Shown: in pieces, positions 31,767 to 40,785 of the stretch
Layout: every line of letters starts with the position of its first letter
Numbering within the stretch: the stretch's first letter is position 1
Origin: Riemerella anatipestifer
GTDB lineage: Bacteria > Bacteroidota > Bacteroidia > Flavobacteriales > Weeksellaceae
Length of the DNA: 64,000 nt
Assembly: GCF_009670965.2 (NCBI RefSeq)
Contig: NZ_CP073239.1
Span: forward strand, 186,001-250,000
Direction: 5' to 3'
Position numbers and translations under genes: made by a program
Notes under the pieces: generated by a model
Seen by the model: only the letters and a program-made list of their open reading frames with translations
What the model was told of the DNA's origin: nothing
The model's database searches: none

Positions 31767-33587
31767 TTATTCTCCCGAAATCATTTGATGTAATGTAATC
31801 CTAAGGCTCTCCAATTGAGCTTTCTTATCGTCAATTTTCTCAAAAGTATCTGTTAACAACGGATTCTCTCTCGTTGGATTGTTAAAGAAAGAAAGATTGT
31901 TTTCCAGCTTAACCACTTCAGCCTCAAGGTCGATAATTTGGTTTTTAAGTTTACGAGCTCTATCAGTAATTTGAGATTCGGATAAGCCTTCCTCCTTAAT
32001 ATCAAACTCATTAAGGTTATTAAGTTTCAGCTTTTGCTTTAGAGTTTTATTAAACTCCGAATTGATGCCCAACTTATCCTTAGGCACCTTGCCTATGGCA
32101 TTCCATTTATTTTTAATATCCTCTATTATTTCTAGAGAGTTTTCTCCTTTCTCTATTTTTTTAAGTTCTTCTAGGAGACCTTTCTTCTGCTTAAAGTTTT
32201 CGTTCCAATCGTCTCCAGCCGCTTCGCTTTTGGTTCTGTATTGGTCAAAGAAAAAGTTGCACGCTTCACGGAACGCGTCCCACACTTTATTTGCTTGACT
32301 TTTAGGCACGTGCCCTATCGCCTGCCAGTCTTTCTGAAGTTTCTTGAATAGCGGCACCATAGTCTCCCAATCTTCGGAGTTTTTGTTGTCTTGAGCCACT
32401 TTTATCAACTTGTATTTTTCTTCTAAGTTGTTGATTTGAGTTTGTTTAAGACCTTTATAAAACTCGTTTTTAGCAGAGTTAAAGGCTCTTACGCTTTGCT
32501 TAAAATCAGTCCAATTTTGGGTAGAAAGCTTTCTAGGAACACTACCTAACTTTATAAACTCTTCTCTTAGCTCTTCCATTTTCTTAATGGATTTCTGCCA
32601 ATAATTATGGTTAGGTTTTTCTGGCGACCCTAAAGCCTTAATTTGAGTAATAATAGCGTTTTTCTTCTCTAGATTTTCTTTTTGCTCTACTTCTCTCGCT
32701 GCGAAAAGTTCGGTTTTTCTATCATGTATTTGGTTAGAAATTTCCTTAAATTCCTCCCAAGTGCTATCCCTAAACTCTTCTGCCACAGGTTCTGCCTCCT
32801 CTCTCCAAAGTTTGTGGAGATATTGCAACTCATTAAGTGCTTTTTGTACCAATGGCTCTACCAATAACTCCTTAGCACGAGCGATGATGTGCTGTCTCTT
32901 TTCCAAATTATGGGCATACTCTTGCTCACGGTATTCTTTGTTGAGGTCTAGCATTTGGTAAAAACCGTTGAGGTGATGATAGTAGTTATTATTCAGATTT
33001 TTAAACTCCGACTTTGCTACTTTACCTGCATTAGCCCAAGCCTCTTTTATTTCTCTTATAGCTTTGAAGAGGTCTGTCCCTGGTTCTGTATTGGTGTAAA
33101 GATTTTTAAGTTTCTCCACAATCCCTAACCTTACCTCTAGATTTTTTTGATGTTCTTCCTCTTGCTTTTGAATAAAGAGGTCTCTCTTCTCTTTAAAAAT
33201 ATTGATGAGTGCAGAAAACTTTGCTTGTAAAGGGTGCTCGTAGCTGAAAACCTCCGAAGGGTCATTATCCGCTGCTTCAAACTCCTGTTTTTTGTTTTCT
33301 GTTATTTCATCTATTTGCTCAGAAATAGATTTTCTAAGTGCATTGAATTTCTGAATCTCCTCTCCTGCATTCTCTAAATTGATGAGCTTCTCTAACTTAT
33401 CTACCAACTCTTTCAAAGATAATTTTTCGTTCTCTTCGTGGTCATCATCATCGTGGTCTTCTTCTTCAACTTCCAACTCCTGATCCTGATAAGACGAAGG
33501 TTCTAAAACAGTATTTGCCTTTACTTCTTGGTTGGGTTGAGGGGTGTTCAATTCTTCTTGTCCAGAGTTCAGAGTTTCTTTGTTCAT
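31767..33587 (-). CDS. DUF349-repeat coiled-coil protein
   Basis: A 606-residue, highly charged helical protein. After an acidic N-terminus with a run of Asp/Glu/His (VEEEDHDDDDHEENEKL) it has several DUF349 repeats of about 75 residues, each with a 'W...K...LR/F..LG.VP' pattern: WQKSIKKMEELREEFIKLGSVPR, WETMVPLFKKLQKDWQAIGHVPK and WNAIGKVPKDK. A final coiled coil ends the protein. DUF349 proteins are widespread in Bacteroidota without a settled function. It is predicted to be cytoplasmic and elongated. Confidence 0.85.
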   Translation of the reverse strand: MNKETLNSGQEELNTPQPNQEVKANTVLEPSSYQDQELEVEEEDHDDDDHEENEKLSLKELVDKLEKLINLENAGEEIQKFNALRKSISEQIDEITENKKQEFEAADNDPSEVFSYEHPLQAKFSALINIFKEKRDLFIQKQEEEHQKNLEVRLGIVEKLKNLYTNTEPGTDLFKAIREIKEAWANAGKVAKSEFKNLNNNYYHHLNGFYQMLDLNKEYREQEYAHNLEKRQHIIARAKELLVEPLVQKALNELQYLHKLWREEAEPVAEEFRDSTWEEFKEISNQIHDRKTELFAAREVEQKENLEKKNAIITQIKALGSPEKPNHNYWQKSIKKMEELREEFIKLGSVPRKLSTQNWTDFKQSVRAFNSAKNEFYKGLKQTQINNLEEKYKLIKVAQDNKNSEDWETMVPLFKKLQKDWQAIGHVPKSQANKVWDAFREACNFFFDQYRTKSEAAGDDWNENFKQKKGLLEELKKIEKGENSLEIIEDIKNKWNAIGKVPKDKLGINSEFNKTLKQKLKLNNLNEFDIKEEGLSESQITDRARKLKNQIIDLEAEVVKLENNLSFFNNPTRENPLLTDTFEKIDDKKAQLESLRITLHQMISGE

Positions 33588-33666
33588 AGCAATATATTTT
33601 TAGCGTATTAAATTCTAATTAGGTACAATGCCCTAATTTTTCCATCGGCACTAAATTAAAGGTTTT

Positions 33667-34392
33667 TTATACTAAATTCCAAATTTCCCAGGCTTTTTCT
33701 GCCTGTTGTTCCAACATAAATAGCCCATTAGCTGTTTTAGCCCCTCTTTTTTGAGCTTCTTTGATGAGTTTAGTTCGTTCGGGATTATAGATAAGGTCTA
33801 ATACCAAGTGTTCGTCCGAAAGCCCATCAAACGGAAATGGGACACAGTCTTCCACATTAGGATAAGTACCTACGGGAGTACATTGTATGATGATTTGATA
33901 TTCAGACAAATGCTCTTTGGTAAGCTGCTCAAACTTGATTGCCCCTCGCCTAGAGACCACAAGATACGGAATACCCTTACGCTCTAACACAAATTTAACG
34001 GCTTTAGCCGCCCCACCATCGCCTAGTACAAGTGCCTTCTGATGAGTAGGTTTAAGATGGAGGTCTAAGGTTCGTTCAAAACCATAGGCATCTGTATTGT
34101 AGCCTATCTTCTTGCCGTATTTAATGCTTACTGTATTTACCGCTCCTATGGCTTGGGCTTCTTCGCTAAGCTCATCTAGGTAGTTTATAATTTCTACTTT
34201 GTACGGAATGGTAACATTAAAGCCCACCAATCTTGGATTAGACCATAATGCTGTAACGCTCTCTATACTGGGCAAATCTAAAATATGGTAGGAAATATCT
34301 TTGATAAATAACTTCTTAAACTTGGCTTCAAAATATTTTTGAGAGAAGGAGTATGATATGTTTCTCCCTATAAGCCCCAACTGTTTTCCCAT
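33667..34392 (-). CDS. aroE: Shikimate dehydrogenase
   Basis: NADPH-dependent reduction of 3-dehydroshikimate in the chorismate pathway. Recognised motifs are LGLIGRNISYSFSQ, GFNVTIPYKV (substrate Lys), GAVNTV, GYNTDAYGF (catalytic Asp), VLGDGGAAKAV (nucleotide-binding glycines) and QCTPVGTYP. At 241 residues it is slightly short but complete. It lies between mazG (57-bp gap) and the DUF349 gene (79-bp gap). Confidence 0.95.
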   Translation of the reverse strand: MGKQLGLIGRNISYSFSQKYFEAKFKKLFIKDISYHILDLPSIESVTALWSNPRLVGFNVTIPYKVEIINYLDELSEEAQAIGAVNTVSIKYGKKIGYNTDAYGFERTLDLHLKPTHQKALVLGDGGAAKAVKFVLERKGIPYLVVSRRGAIKFEQLTKEHLSEYQIIIQCTPVGTYPNVEDCVPFPFDGLSDEHLVLDLIYNPERTKLIKEAQKRGAKTANGLFMLEQQAEKAWEIWNLV

Positions 34393-34449
34393 AAACTTGT
34401 TTATAATAACTATTAAAGGTAATGATTACCGAACATTTTTCATTTATTC

Positions 34450-35217
34450 TCATTCTTGTTTTTTAGCTTCTTCCCAAAGGCTGTCCATCTCTTCCAGAGA
34501 GAGGCTGTCTAGGTTGAGATTTTTCTGCGAAGCTAAAGCCTCCATCGTTTGAAAGCGGCTGATGAATTTGTGATTGGTACGCTCTAAGGCAGTATCAGGA
34601 TTGATGCCCGAAAGCCGAGCATAATTGACCAAAGAAAACAACACATCGCCAAACTCTTGTTCTTTCTGCTGCGGGTCTTGGGTATGATGAAACTCTTGTA
34701 GCTCTTCTTCTACCTTGCTCCACGCCGCTTCGGCATTTGGAAACTCAAAACCGATGCCCCGCACCTTGTCTTGGATACGATACGCCTTAACCAAAGACGG
34801 CAGCCCTCTAGGTACGCCTGATAGAATGGAACGATTGCCCTCTTTGAGCTTGAGTTTCTCCCAATTTTGCTTCACTTCTTCCTCGTCTTTCACCTCTGTA
34901 TTGCCGTAGATATGAGGGTGCCTGAAAATGAGTTTTTCGTTGAGTGATTTTAGGGCATCTCCTATATCAAAGTGCTGCTGCTCCGAGCCTATTTTGGCAT
35001 AAAATACCAAATGTAAAAGGACATCTCCCAGTTCTTTCTTAATCTCGTCTAGGTCTTCGTTCAGAAGGGCATCGGATAGCTCATAGACTTCCTCTAGGGT
35101 GAGGTGTCTTAGACTTTGCAAGGTTTGTTTTCTATCCCAAGGGCATTGCGCTCTTAGGGTATCCATAATCTCCAGTAATTCTCCAAAGGCGTTTAGTTGT
35201 TGCTCTCTCGTGGTCAT
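34450..35217 (-). CDS. mazG: Nucleoside triphosphate pyrophosphohydrolase MazG
   Basis: Hydrolyses NTPs and dNTPs to monophosphates and PPi, as a housecleaning enzyme. Two MazG domains are visible in 255 residues: the first with CPWDRKQTLQSLRHLTLEEVYELSDAL and KKELGDVLLHLVFYA, the second with SKVEEELQEFHH and EQEFGDVLFSLVNYARL, each with the EEE/ExxD magnesium-binding set. It is the first gene of the mazG-aroE-DUF349 run and lies next to a 21-bp tandem repeat. Confidence 0.94.
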   Translation of the reverse strand: MTTREQQLNAFGELLEIMDTLRAQCPWDRKQTLQSLRHLTLEEVYELSDALLNEDLDEIKKELGDVLLHLVFYAKIGSEQQHFDIGDALKSLNEKLIFRHPHIYGNTEVKDEEEVKQNWEKLKLKEGNRSILSGVPRGLPSLVKAYRIQDKVRGIGFEFPNAEAAWSKVEEELQEFHHTQDPQQKEQEFGDVLFSLVNYARLSGINPDTALERTNHKFISRFQTMEALASQKNLNLDSLSLEEMDSLWEEAKKQE

Positions 35218-35409
35218 ATATTAAATCTATTAAAGCGGTTTTGCAAATATTCTATTAGTTTCTAAAGACATTTTGGTGCCATATCATTAGCACTATATAA
35301 AGTGTAAAGCCCCACATTAGCACTTTAGCATCGCAAAGTTATACTTTTAGAAGCTAATTTTGCGTCTGTAAAGGGTAATTTGCTTATAAATTATGTTTTT
35401 TATTAAATC
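35218..35409. other. Gene-free stretch upstream of mazG
   Basis: AT-rich sequence with no open frame. A 10-bp direct repeat CATTAGCACT occurs twice (about 35285 and 35313). No clear TAnnTTTG promoter for mazG was found. Confidence 0.5.
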
Positions 35410-35682
35410 AACCCCAAATACTCCCAATTTAACCTAGTGGACTTGGTCTAGAACCTAGAACTCTTGGTTCAGAACGTCATTTACTTCCTAACGAACCTAG
35501 ACAACTTGGTTTAGAATATAGACGACTTGGTCTTTAGCTTAAAGCACTTCCTATTTAACCTAGACAACTTAGTCTAGAACCCAAAACACTTCCAACTTAA
35601 CCTAGACGACTTTATATCTAACCCTAACCTCTTCCCAACGAACCTAGACGACTTAGCCTAGAACCCCAAATTCCCTCCTCGC
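35410..35682. repeat. 21-bp tandem repeat array, 13 contiguous units
   Basis: Thirteen units of exactly 21 bp with no gaps, each beginning AA (mostly AACC). Two unit types are present. Type A carries an inverted repeat CTAGAC-N6-GTCTAG or close variants, as in units 2, 5, 8 and 12. Type B is C/A-rich (AACCCNAAANACTTCCNA..) as in units 1, 9 and 13. From unit 7 onward A and B alternate strictly, giving a 42-bp higher-order period. Units differ at several positions, so the array is old rather than recent. It fills the gap between mazG and the DUF5606 gene terminator. The phase of stops rules out a shared reading frame across the units. Confidence 0.9.
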
Positions 35683-35692
35683 TCTATTAAAC

Positions 35693-35726
35693 AAAAAACT
35701 TTGCTAAGAGATTCAGCAAAGTTTTT
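35693..35726 (-). terminator. Terminator of the ruvX-def-DUF5606 operon
   Basis: AAAAACTTTGCT and AGCAAAGTTTTT form a perfect 12-bp stem with a 9-nt loop, with T residues after it on the minus strand. Confidence 0.8.
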
Positions 35727-35736
35727 GTGATAGTGG

Positions 35737-36159
35737 TTATTTTTCTGTTTCGTTTTCTTCTTCTTTCACGAAGCTATTTGGTGTAATGTAGCCCGCCTTC
35801 TGCAGGAGGTTGTACCATTGTGCTAATTTTCTAATGTCGGACACATACACTCGCTCTGTATCATAGGTCGGTAGAGATTTTAGCATAAATGCTCTAAGCT
35901 CTTCGTCCGAAGATTTATGGTTGATAGTTTGCTCGTAATTTTCGTTTTTAGCGATATTTTCAAACACTTCGAACAATGGCACTTCTCTATCAAAACTGAA
36001 CATTGCAATGTTATCCAAAAGACTTACCTGACTTGAGTTAGAAATACTTAGCTTCTTCTTAGTGGTAATATCTTCTACAATGAACCCATTTCTAAGTTGA
36101 GAAACTAATTTATAAAGCCCTGGTTTTCCTGAAATTGAAATAATTTTTTCTAAAAGCAT
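35737..36159 (-). CDS. DUF5606-family protein
   Basis: A 140-residue protein starting MLLEKIISISGKPGLYKLVSQLRNGFIVEDITTKKK, a small beta-barrel-like opening typical of DUF5606 in Bacteroidota. The C-terminal half is helical (DTERVYVSDIRKLAQWYNLLQKAGYI) with an acidic tail. Function is unknown. Its constant neighbourhood is def and ruvX (27-bp gap to def), which suggests a housekeeping role connected to translation or cell growth. Confidence 0.85.
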   Translation of the reverse strand: MLLEKIISISGKPGLYKLVSQLRNGFIVEDITTKKKLSISNSSQVSLLDNIAMFSFDREVPLFEVFENIAKNENYEQTINHKSSDEELRAFMLKSLPTYDTERVYVSDIRKLAQWYNLLQKAGYITPNSFVKEEENETEK

Positions 36160-36186
36160 ATCTTCGTTTTTTATCTTTATTTTAAT

Positions 36187-36759
36187 CTATTTAGGGAATC
36201 TCATTTTGTAGCTTACGCTTACCTCTCCTGCCGATATTTTGTTGAGTTTCCCTTTCACTAATTTCTTTTTGAGCGCACTTAGTTTATCGGTAAACAGAAT
36301 GCCCTCTATGTGGTCGTACTCGTGCTGTATAACTCTTGCTCTAATATCGGAGTAAGTTTCTGTGTGTTTTTTGAAATCCTCATCGTAATACTCTATCGTG
36401 ATGGTGTCTTTCCTTTTAACATCTTCTCTTACTTCTGGTATAGAGAGGCAGCCTTCGTTAAACTTCCACTCCTCCCCTGTTTCTTCTAATATCTTGGCAT
36501 TGATGAATACTTTTCTGAAATCTTTAAGCTCATTCGCAATATCTAAGTAGTCTTCGTCTTCTGCCAGTGGTCTTACATCTACAATAAAAAGTCTAATATC
36601 TAACCCTATTTGCGGTGCTGCAAGCCCTATCCCGTGAGCTCCTTCCATAGTTTCAAACATATTTTGGATAAGCTCTTTTAGATTAGGATAATCTGGGGTA
36701 ATATTTTGTCCTTTCTTCCTAAGTACAGGGTCGCCGTAGGCTCTTATTGGTAGTATCAT
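36187..36759 (-). CDS. def: Peptide deformylase
   Basis: Removes the formyl group from nascent proteins, with a metal ion. All three family motifs are present: GIGLAAPQIG (motif I), EGCLSIPE (motif II, with metal-binding Cys) and QHEYDHIEG (motif III, with two metal-binding His and catalytic Glu). The 190 residues are normal. The start overlaps the ruvX stop by 4 bp. Confidence 0.97.
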   Translation of the reverse strand: MILPIRAYGDPVLRKKGQNITPDYPNLKELIQNMFETMEGAHGIGLAAPQIGLDIRLFIVDVRPLAEDEDYLDIANELKDFRKVFINAKILEETGEEWKFNEGCLSIPEVREDVKRKDTITIEYYDEDFKKHTETYSDIRARVIQHEYDHIEGILFTDKLSALKKKLVKGKLNKISAGEVSVSYKMRFPK

Positions 36760-37169
36760 CTCTTTTGTTCTAAAAAGTTTTGTAAAATTATGGTGGCACT
36801 TATTTTATCTATAAGCCCCTTTTCTTGTCTTTGTTTTTTATTTTTCCCACTCTGACTGATAAAAAAAGAAGCCATCTTGGAGGTAAATCTTTCATCTAAA
36901 CGGTGGACTTCTATCTCTGGAAATTGAGTATTGAACTTTTCTATAAATTCTAAGATAGAAGTTTCTACTTCAGAGACATTGCCCTTTAAATCCACAGGGT
37001 AGCCTACAACCACAGCTTCTACAACATTACTGCGGATATATTCGGATAAGAATAACAAAAGTTCTCCCGTTGGCACTGTGGCAAGCCCACTAGCGATGAG
37101 CTTCATATCATCTGTTGCCGCTATACCCGTGCGTGCTTTACCGTAATCTATGGCTAATATCTGTCCCAT
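36756..37169 (-). CDS. ruvX: Putative pre-16S rRNA nuclease / Holliday junction resolvase-like YqgF
   Basis: RNase H-like fold enzyme of 137 residues. Motifs are ILAIDYGKARTGIA, VVVGYPVDLKGNVSE, and VHRLDERFTSKMA, with the catalytic Asp in strand 1 and the Glu/Asp residues in the later strands. The frame extends upstream to 37202, but MGQILAIDYG matches the family start, so the ATG at 37169 is chosen. It is first in the ruvX-def-DUF5606 operon. Confidence 0.93.
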   Translation of the reverse strand: MGQILAIDYGKARTGIAATDDMKLIASGLATVPTGELLLFLSEYIRSNVVEAVVVGYPVDLKGNVSEVETSILEFIEKFNTQFPEIEVHRLDERFTSKMASFFISQSGKNKKQRQEKGLIDKISATIILQNFLEQKR

Positions 37170-37281
37170 AAAGAGGTGCAAATTTAATGATTTTTTAAAC
37201 ATATTTAAACATCGATGGTATTTTTAAGCATATAAATCAAAACCCACCTGCCTATTCTCGGTAAAGTAAGACAAAATTTAC

Positions 37282-37333
37282 TAACTTTGCGTTCGGCAAC
37301 GCTTTAGAATAAAACTCTAGAGCGTTATCTTTG
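37282..37333 (+). promoter_or_regulatory. mfd promoter region with leader hairpin
   Basis: Two TAnnTTTG boxes occur: TAACTTTG (37282-37289) and TATCTTTG (37326-37333). Between them AACGCTTTAGA (37298-37308) pairs with TCTAGAGCGTT (37316-37326) with one wobble. If transcription starts at the first box the hairpin is in the leader; if at the second it could be an operator. Neither box has a TTTG at 19 bp upstream. Confidence 0.4.
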
Positions 37334-37369
37334 TTTTTAGCACACCTTTGTTATTATAGATTGAGTAAT

Positions 37370-40300
37370 ATGATTTTGTCCCCAATCCACGAAAGCCTTT
37401 TGCCTTTCCTTCTGAAACATCAATTTGGAAGCTCCATTTTGGAAGCCTTGCCCCAGCATCAGCACATTTCGGTGAAGGGAATGGCGGGTTCTAGCCCAAG
37501 TTTAATCTGTGCCGAACTATTCCTCACCCGAAACCAACCTATCCTCCTTATAGTAGATGATAAGGAAGATGCCCACTACACCACTACAGAACTGGAAGAA
37601 CTACTCGGCGAAGATAAGGTACTCTATTTCCCTGCCACCCACCTAGAGCCTTACCAAACCGAAAAAACACAAAATGCCAATTTGGTATTAAGAACCGAAG
37701 TGCTTAATCAGCTCAACGCCAATACAGAGCCAAAAGTTATTGTAGCCCACTACGCTGCCCTTTGTGAAAAGGTGCTTAAAAAGGAAGATTTTAAAGCCAT
37801 TTCTCACCATATTAAGGTGGGCGACCAGCTAGATTTTGATTTTACAGGCGAACTATTGGAGCAGTTTAATTTTCACTTAACCGATTTTGTTTCTGAACCG
37901 GGAGAATTTGCCGTAAGAGGCGGTATTGTAGATGTATTCTCCTATGCCAATGATAAGCCTTATCGTATCACTTTTTTTGGCAACGAGGTAGAAAGCATCA
38001 AAACTTTTGATATTGAAACTCAACTATCCATAAGCAAGGTAGAAAGTCTGCAATTGGTTTCTAATATGAATTTTGCAGTACAAGGCACCAAAGTTCCGTT
38101 CCTAGACTTACTGCCAAAAGATAGCTTTATTGTTACTAAAAATGCCTATCTAGGACTTAACTACATCAGAGATTTTTACACAAAAGCAGAGGAAAAATAT
38201 ACCCAACTCAACTCCGACATCAAACACCAAAAACCTAACGAACTATTTATATCAGACGAGGTATTTTTTAAAACCTATCAAAAGTTTAGAACGGTAGATT
38301 TTACCTCGCAATCGTTACAACTTCCTCAAGCTCCTTTTATTGAACTCAAGCAAAACCCACAACCGAGTTTTAATAAGAATTTTGAACTCTTGATTGAAGA
38401 TCTAGAGGAGAAACAAAAGCAAGGCTTTAATTTATGGATTTCGTTTGCCTCCGAAAAACAAAAAGAACGACTGAAAAGTATTTTTGAAGATTTGGGAAGC
38501 GCCATTTCTTTTCAGTTTTTCAAATCAGAGTTACATCAAGGGTTTATAGACCACCAGCACCAAATCCTTGTCTATACCGACCATCAAATTTTTGATAGAT
38601 ACCAACGCTACCGAGCTAAAAATACTTTTGCCAAGTCGGAACAACTCACGCTTAAAGATTTAATGTCTTTAAAAGTAGGCGACTACATTGCCCATATTGA
38701 CCACGGCATAGGGAAGTTTATGGGATTGGTGAAGGTAAACAATGGCGGTAAAACTCAAGAATGTTTTAAATTGACTTATAAAAACGGAGATTTACTCTAT
38801 GTAAGCATACACGCCTTGCATAAAATTTCTAAATATAATGGTGCCGAAGGTAAAGAAATTACACTTTCCAAAATAGGCTCTCCTTCGTGGAAGAACCTCA
38901 AAAATAAAACGAAAGCCAAGGTTAAACAAATTGCATTTGACCTTATAAAACTTTACGCTAAAAGGAAAACCGCCAAAGGCTTCGCCTATACACCAGACAC
39001 TTACCTCCAAAATGAATTGGAGGCTAGCTTTCTCTACGAAGATACTCCAGACCAAGAAAAGGCAACACTAGATGTTAAACGAGATATGGAAGCCGATACC
39101 ATTATGGATAGGCTTGTCTGTGGCGATGTGGGATTTGGTAAAACCGAAGTAGCTATAAGAGCAGCCTTTAAAGCTGCTACAGATGGTAAACAAGTTGCTG
39201 TTCTGGTACCGACAACCATTTTGGCGTTTCAGCACTACCGAAGTTTTGCAGAAAGGCTTAAAGGTTTCCCTGTTAATATTTCGTACCTCAATCGTTTTCG
39301 TACAGCAAAACAAAAACGAGAAACCTTAGAGAAACTCGCCGAAGGTAAAATTGACATCATCATCGGTACCCATCAACTTGCCTCCGAAAAAGTCAAGTTT
39401 AAAGATTTAGGGCTTCTCATTATAGACGAAGAACATAAGTTTGGGGTTTCTGTAAAAGATAAACTTAAAACTTTAAAAGCCAATATAGATACTCTCACAC
39501 TTACCGCTACGCCTATCCCTAGAACGCTACAATTTTCGCTAATGGCAGCGAGAGATTTATCCGTGATTAAAACACCTCCACCCAACAGGCAACCTGTGGA
39601 AACTCAACTCATAGGTTTTGATGAAGAAATTATAAGAGATGCCATTTCCTACGAATTACAAAGAGATGGACAGGTTTATTTCATCAATAACAGAATTGAT
39701 AATTTAAAAGACATTGCGGGAATGATACAACGCCTCGTCCCCGATGCTAGAGTGATTACAGGACATGGACAAATGGACGGTAAGCAGCTAGAAGAAAACA
39801 TATTAGACTTTATGGAAGGACGGTATGATGTACTGGTTTCCACCACGATTGTAGAAAGCGGTGTAGATGTACCCAACGCCAATACTATCTTTATTAACGA
39901 TGCCCAAAGGTTCGGTATGGCAGATGTCCACCAGATGCGTGGGCGAGTGGGACGAAGCAACCGAAAAGCATTCTGTTACCTCATTACGCCACCTTTTGAT
40001 ATGATAACTTCTGATGCAAGAAAACGCCTTGAAGCCATAGAACAGTTTTCCGATTTAGGCAGTGGTTTCCAAATCGCAATGAAAGACCTTGAAATTCGTG
40101 GTGCTGGTGATTTGCTCGGTGCAGAACAAAGTGGATTTATCAACGAGATGGGCTTTGAAACTTATCAAAAGATAATGCAAGAAGCACTAGAAGAACTACA
40201 AAACGATGCCGAGTTTGAAAGCCTTTTTGAAAACGAAGCAGACCGTAAAAAACTATTCAAATCTTCCAAAGATGTTAATATTGACACCGATTTGGAGCTG

Positions 40301-40729
40301 ATGTTGCCCGATTCTTATGTAAGTAGTACAGAGGAGCGACTAAACCTCTACCAAAAACTTGCAGAAATAAATAACAAAGAGGAACTAAAACGCTTTGAGG
40401 CAGAACTAGAAGACCGTTTTGGGTCATTGCCAGATGAAGCCATCAACCTAATAAAATCAGTGGAATTAAAATGGCTAGCTGCAGCTATTGGTTTCGAAAA
40501 AATTGTAATGAAAAATGGCATTTTTATAGGCTATTTCCCTAGCAATCCGCAGGATAAATTTTACCAAACCGAAAAGTTTAAAAAGATTATCCAATATCTA
40601 AGTCAAAATCCTCAAAAAGCCAGTCTTAAAGAGAAACATTCTGCAGAGGGCAACCAACTTATGATGAGAAAAGACCATATTAACGATGTAGATGAAGTGA
40701 ATGAACTTCTGCAAGCTATACTCAACTAA
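37370..40729 (+). CDS. mfd: Transcription-repair coupling factor
   Basis: ATP-dependent translocase that releases stalled RNA polymerase and recruits UvrA. The UvrB-homology region is at the N-terminus, the RNAP-interaction domain has VGDYIAHIDHGIGKFMGLV, and helicase motifs include GDVGFGKTEVAIRAAF (Walker A), IIIGTHQLAS, LLIIDEEHKFGV (DEEH box), LTLTATPIPRTLQ, STTIVESGVDVPNANTI and MRGRVGRSNRKAFCYL. The C-terminal UvrA-binding region follows. The ATG at 37370 is preferred to a TTG at 37331, giving 1119 residues, close to family length. Confidence 0.96.
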   Translation: MILSPIHESLLPFLLKHQFGSSILEALPQHQHISVKGMAGSSPSLICAELFLTRNQPILLIVDDKEDAHYTTTELEELLGEDKVLYFPATHLEPYQTEKTQNANLVLRTEVLNQLNANTEPKVIVAHYAALCEKVLKKEDFKAISHHIKVGDQLDFDFTGELLEQFNFHLTDFVSEPGEFAVRGGIVDVFSYANDKPYRITFFGNEVESIKTFDIETQLSISKVESLQLVSNMNFAVQGTKVPFLDLLPKDSFIVTKNAYLGLNYIRDFYTKAEEKYTQLNSDIKHQKPNELFISDEVFFKTYQKFRTVDFTSQSLQLPQAPFIELKQNPQPSFNKNFELLIEDLEEKQKQGFNLWISFASEKQKERLKSIFEDLGSAISFQFFKSELHQGFIDHQHQILVYTDHQIFDRYQRYRAKNTFAKSEQLTLKDLMSLKVGDYIAHIDHGIGKFMGLVKVNNGGKTQECFKLTYKNGDLLYVSIHALHKISKYNGAEGKEITLSKIGSPSWKNLKNKTKAKVKQIAFDLIKLYAKRKTAKGFAYTPDTYLQNELEASFLYEDTPDQEKATLDVKRDMEADTIMDRLVCGDVGFGKTEVAIRAAFKAATDGKQVAVLVPTTILAFQHYRSFAERLKGFPVNISYLNRFRTAKQKRETLEKLAEGKIDIIIGTHQLASEKVKFKDLGLLIIDEEHKFGVSVKDKLKTLKANIDTLTLTATPIPRTLQFSLMAARDLSVIKTPPPNRQPVETQLIGFDEEIIRDAISYELQRDGQVYFINNRIDNLKDIAGMIQRLVPDARVITGHGQMDGKQLEENILDFMEGRYDVLVSTTIVESGVDVPNANTIFINDAQRFGMADVHQMRGRVGRSNRKAFCYLITPPFDMITSDARKRLEAIEQFSDLGSGFQIAMKDLEIRGAGDLLGAEQSGFINEMGFETYQKIMQEALEELQNDAEFESLFENEADRKKLFKSSKDVNIDTDLELMLPDSYVSSTEERLNLYQKLAEINNKEELKRFEAELEDRFGSLPDEAINLIKSVELKWLAAAIGFEKIVMKNGIFIGYFPSNPQDKFYQTEKFKKIIQYLSQNPQKASLKEKHSAEGNQLMMRKDHINDVDEVNELLQAILN

Positions 40730-40737
40730 ATGAAAAA

Positions 40738-40765
40738 GCCTCAGAATATTCTGAGGCATTTTTTT
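40738..40765 (+). terminator. Terminator of mfd
   Basis: GCCTCAGAAT and ATTCTGAGGC form a 10-bp perfect palindromic stem, followed by ATTTTTTT. It starts 8 bp after the mfd stop. Confidence 0.85.
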
Positions 40766-40785
40766 AACCTTTAAAAAAGTAATAT

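Noticed and set aside
35410..35682. CRISPR array
   Set aside because: The 21-bp units are contiguous with no spacers, are diverged, and no cas gene is nearby.
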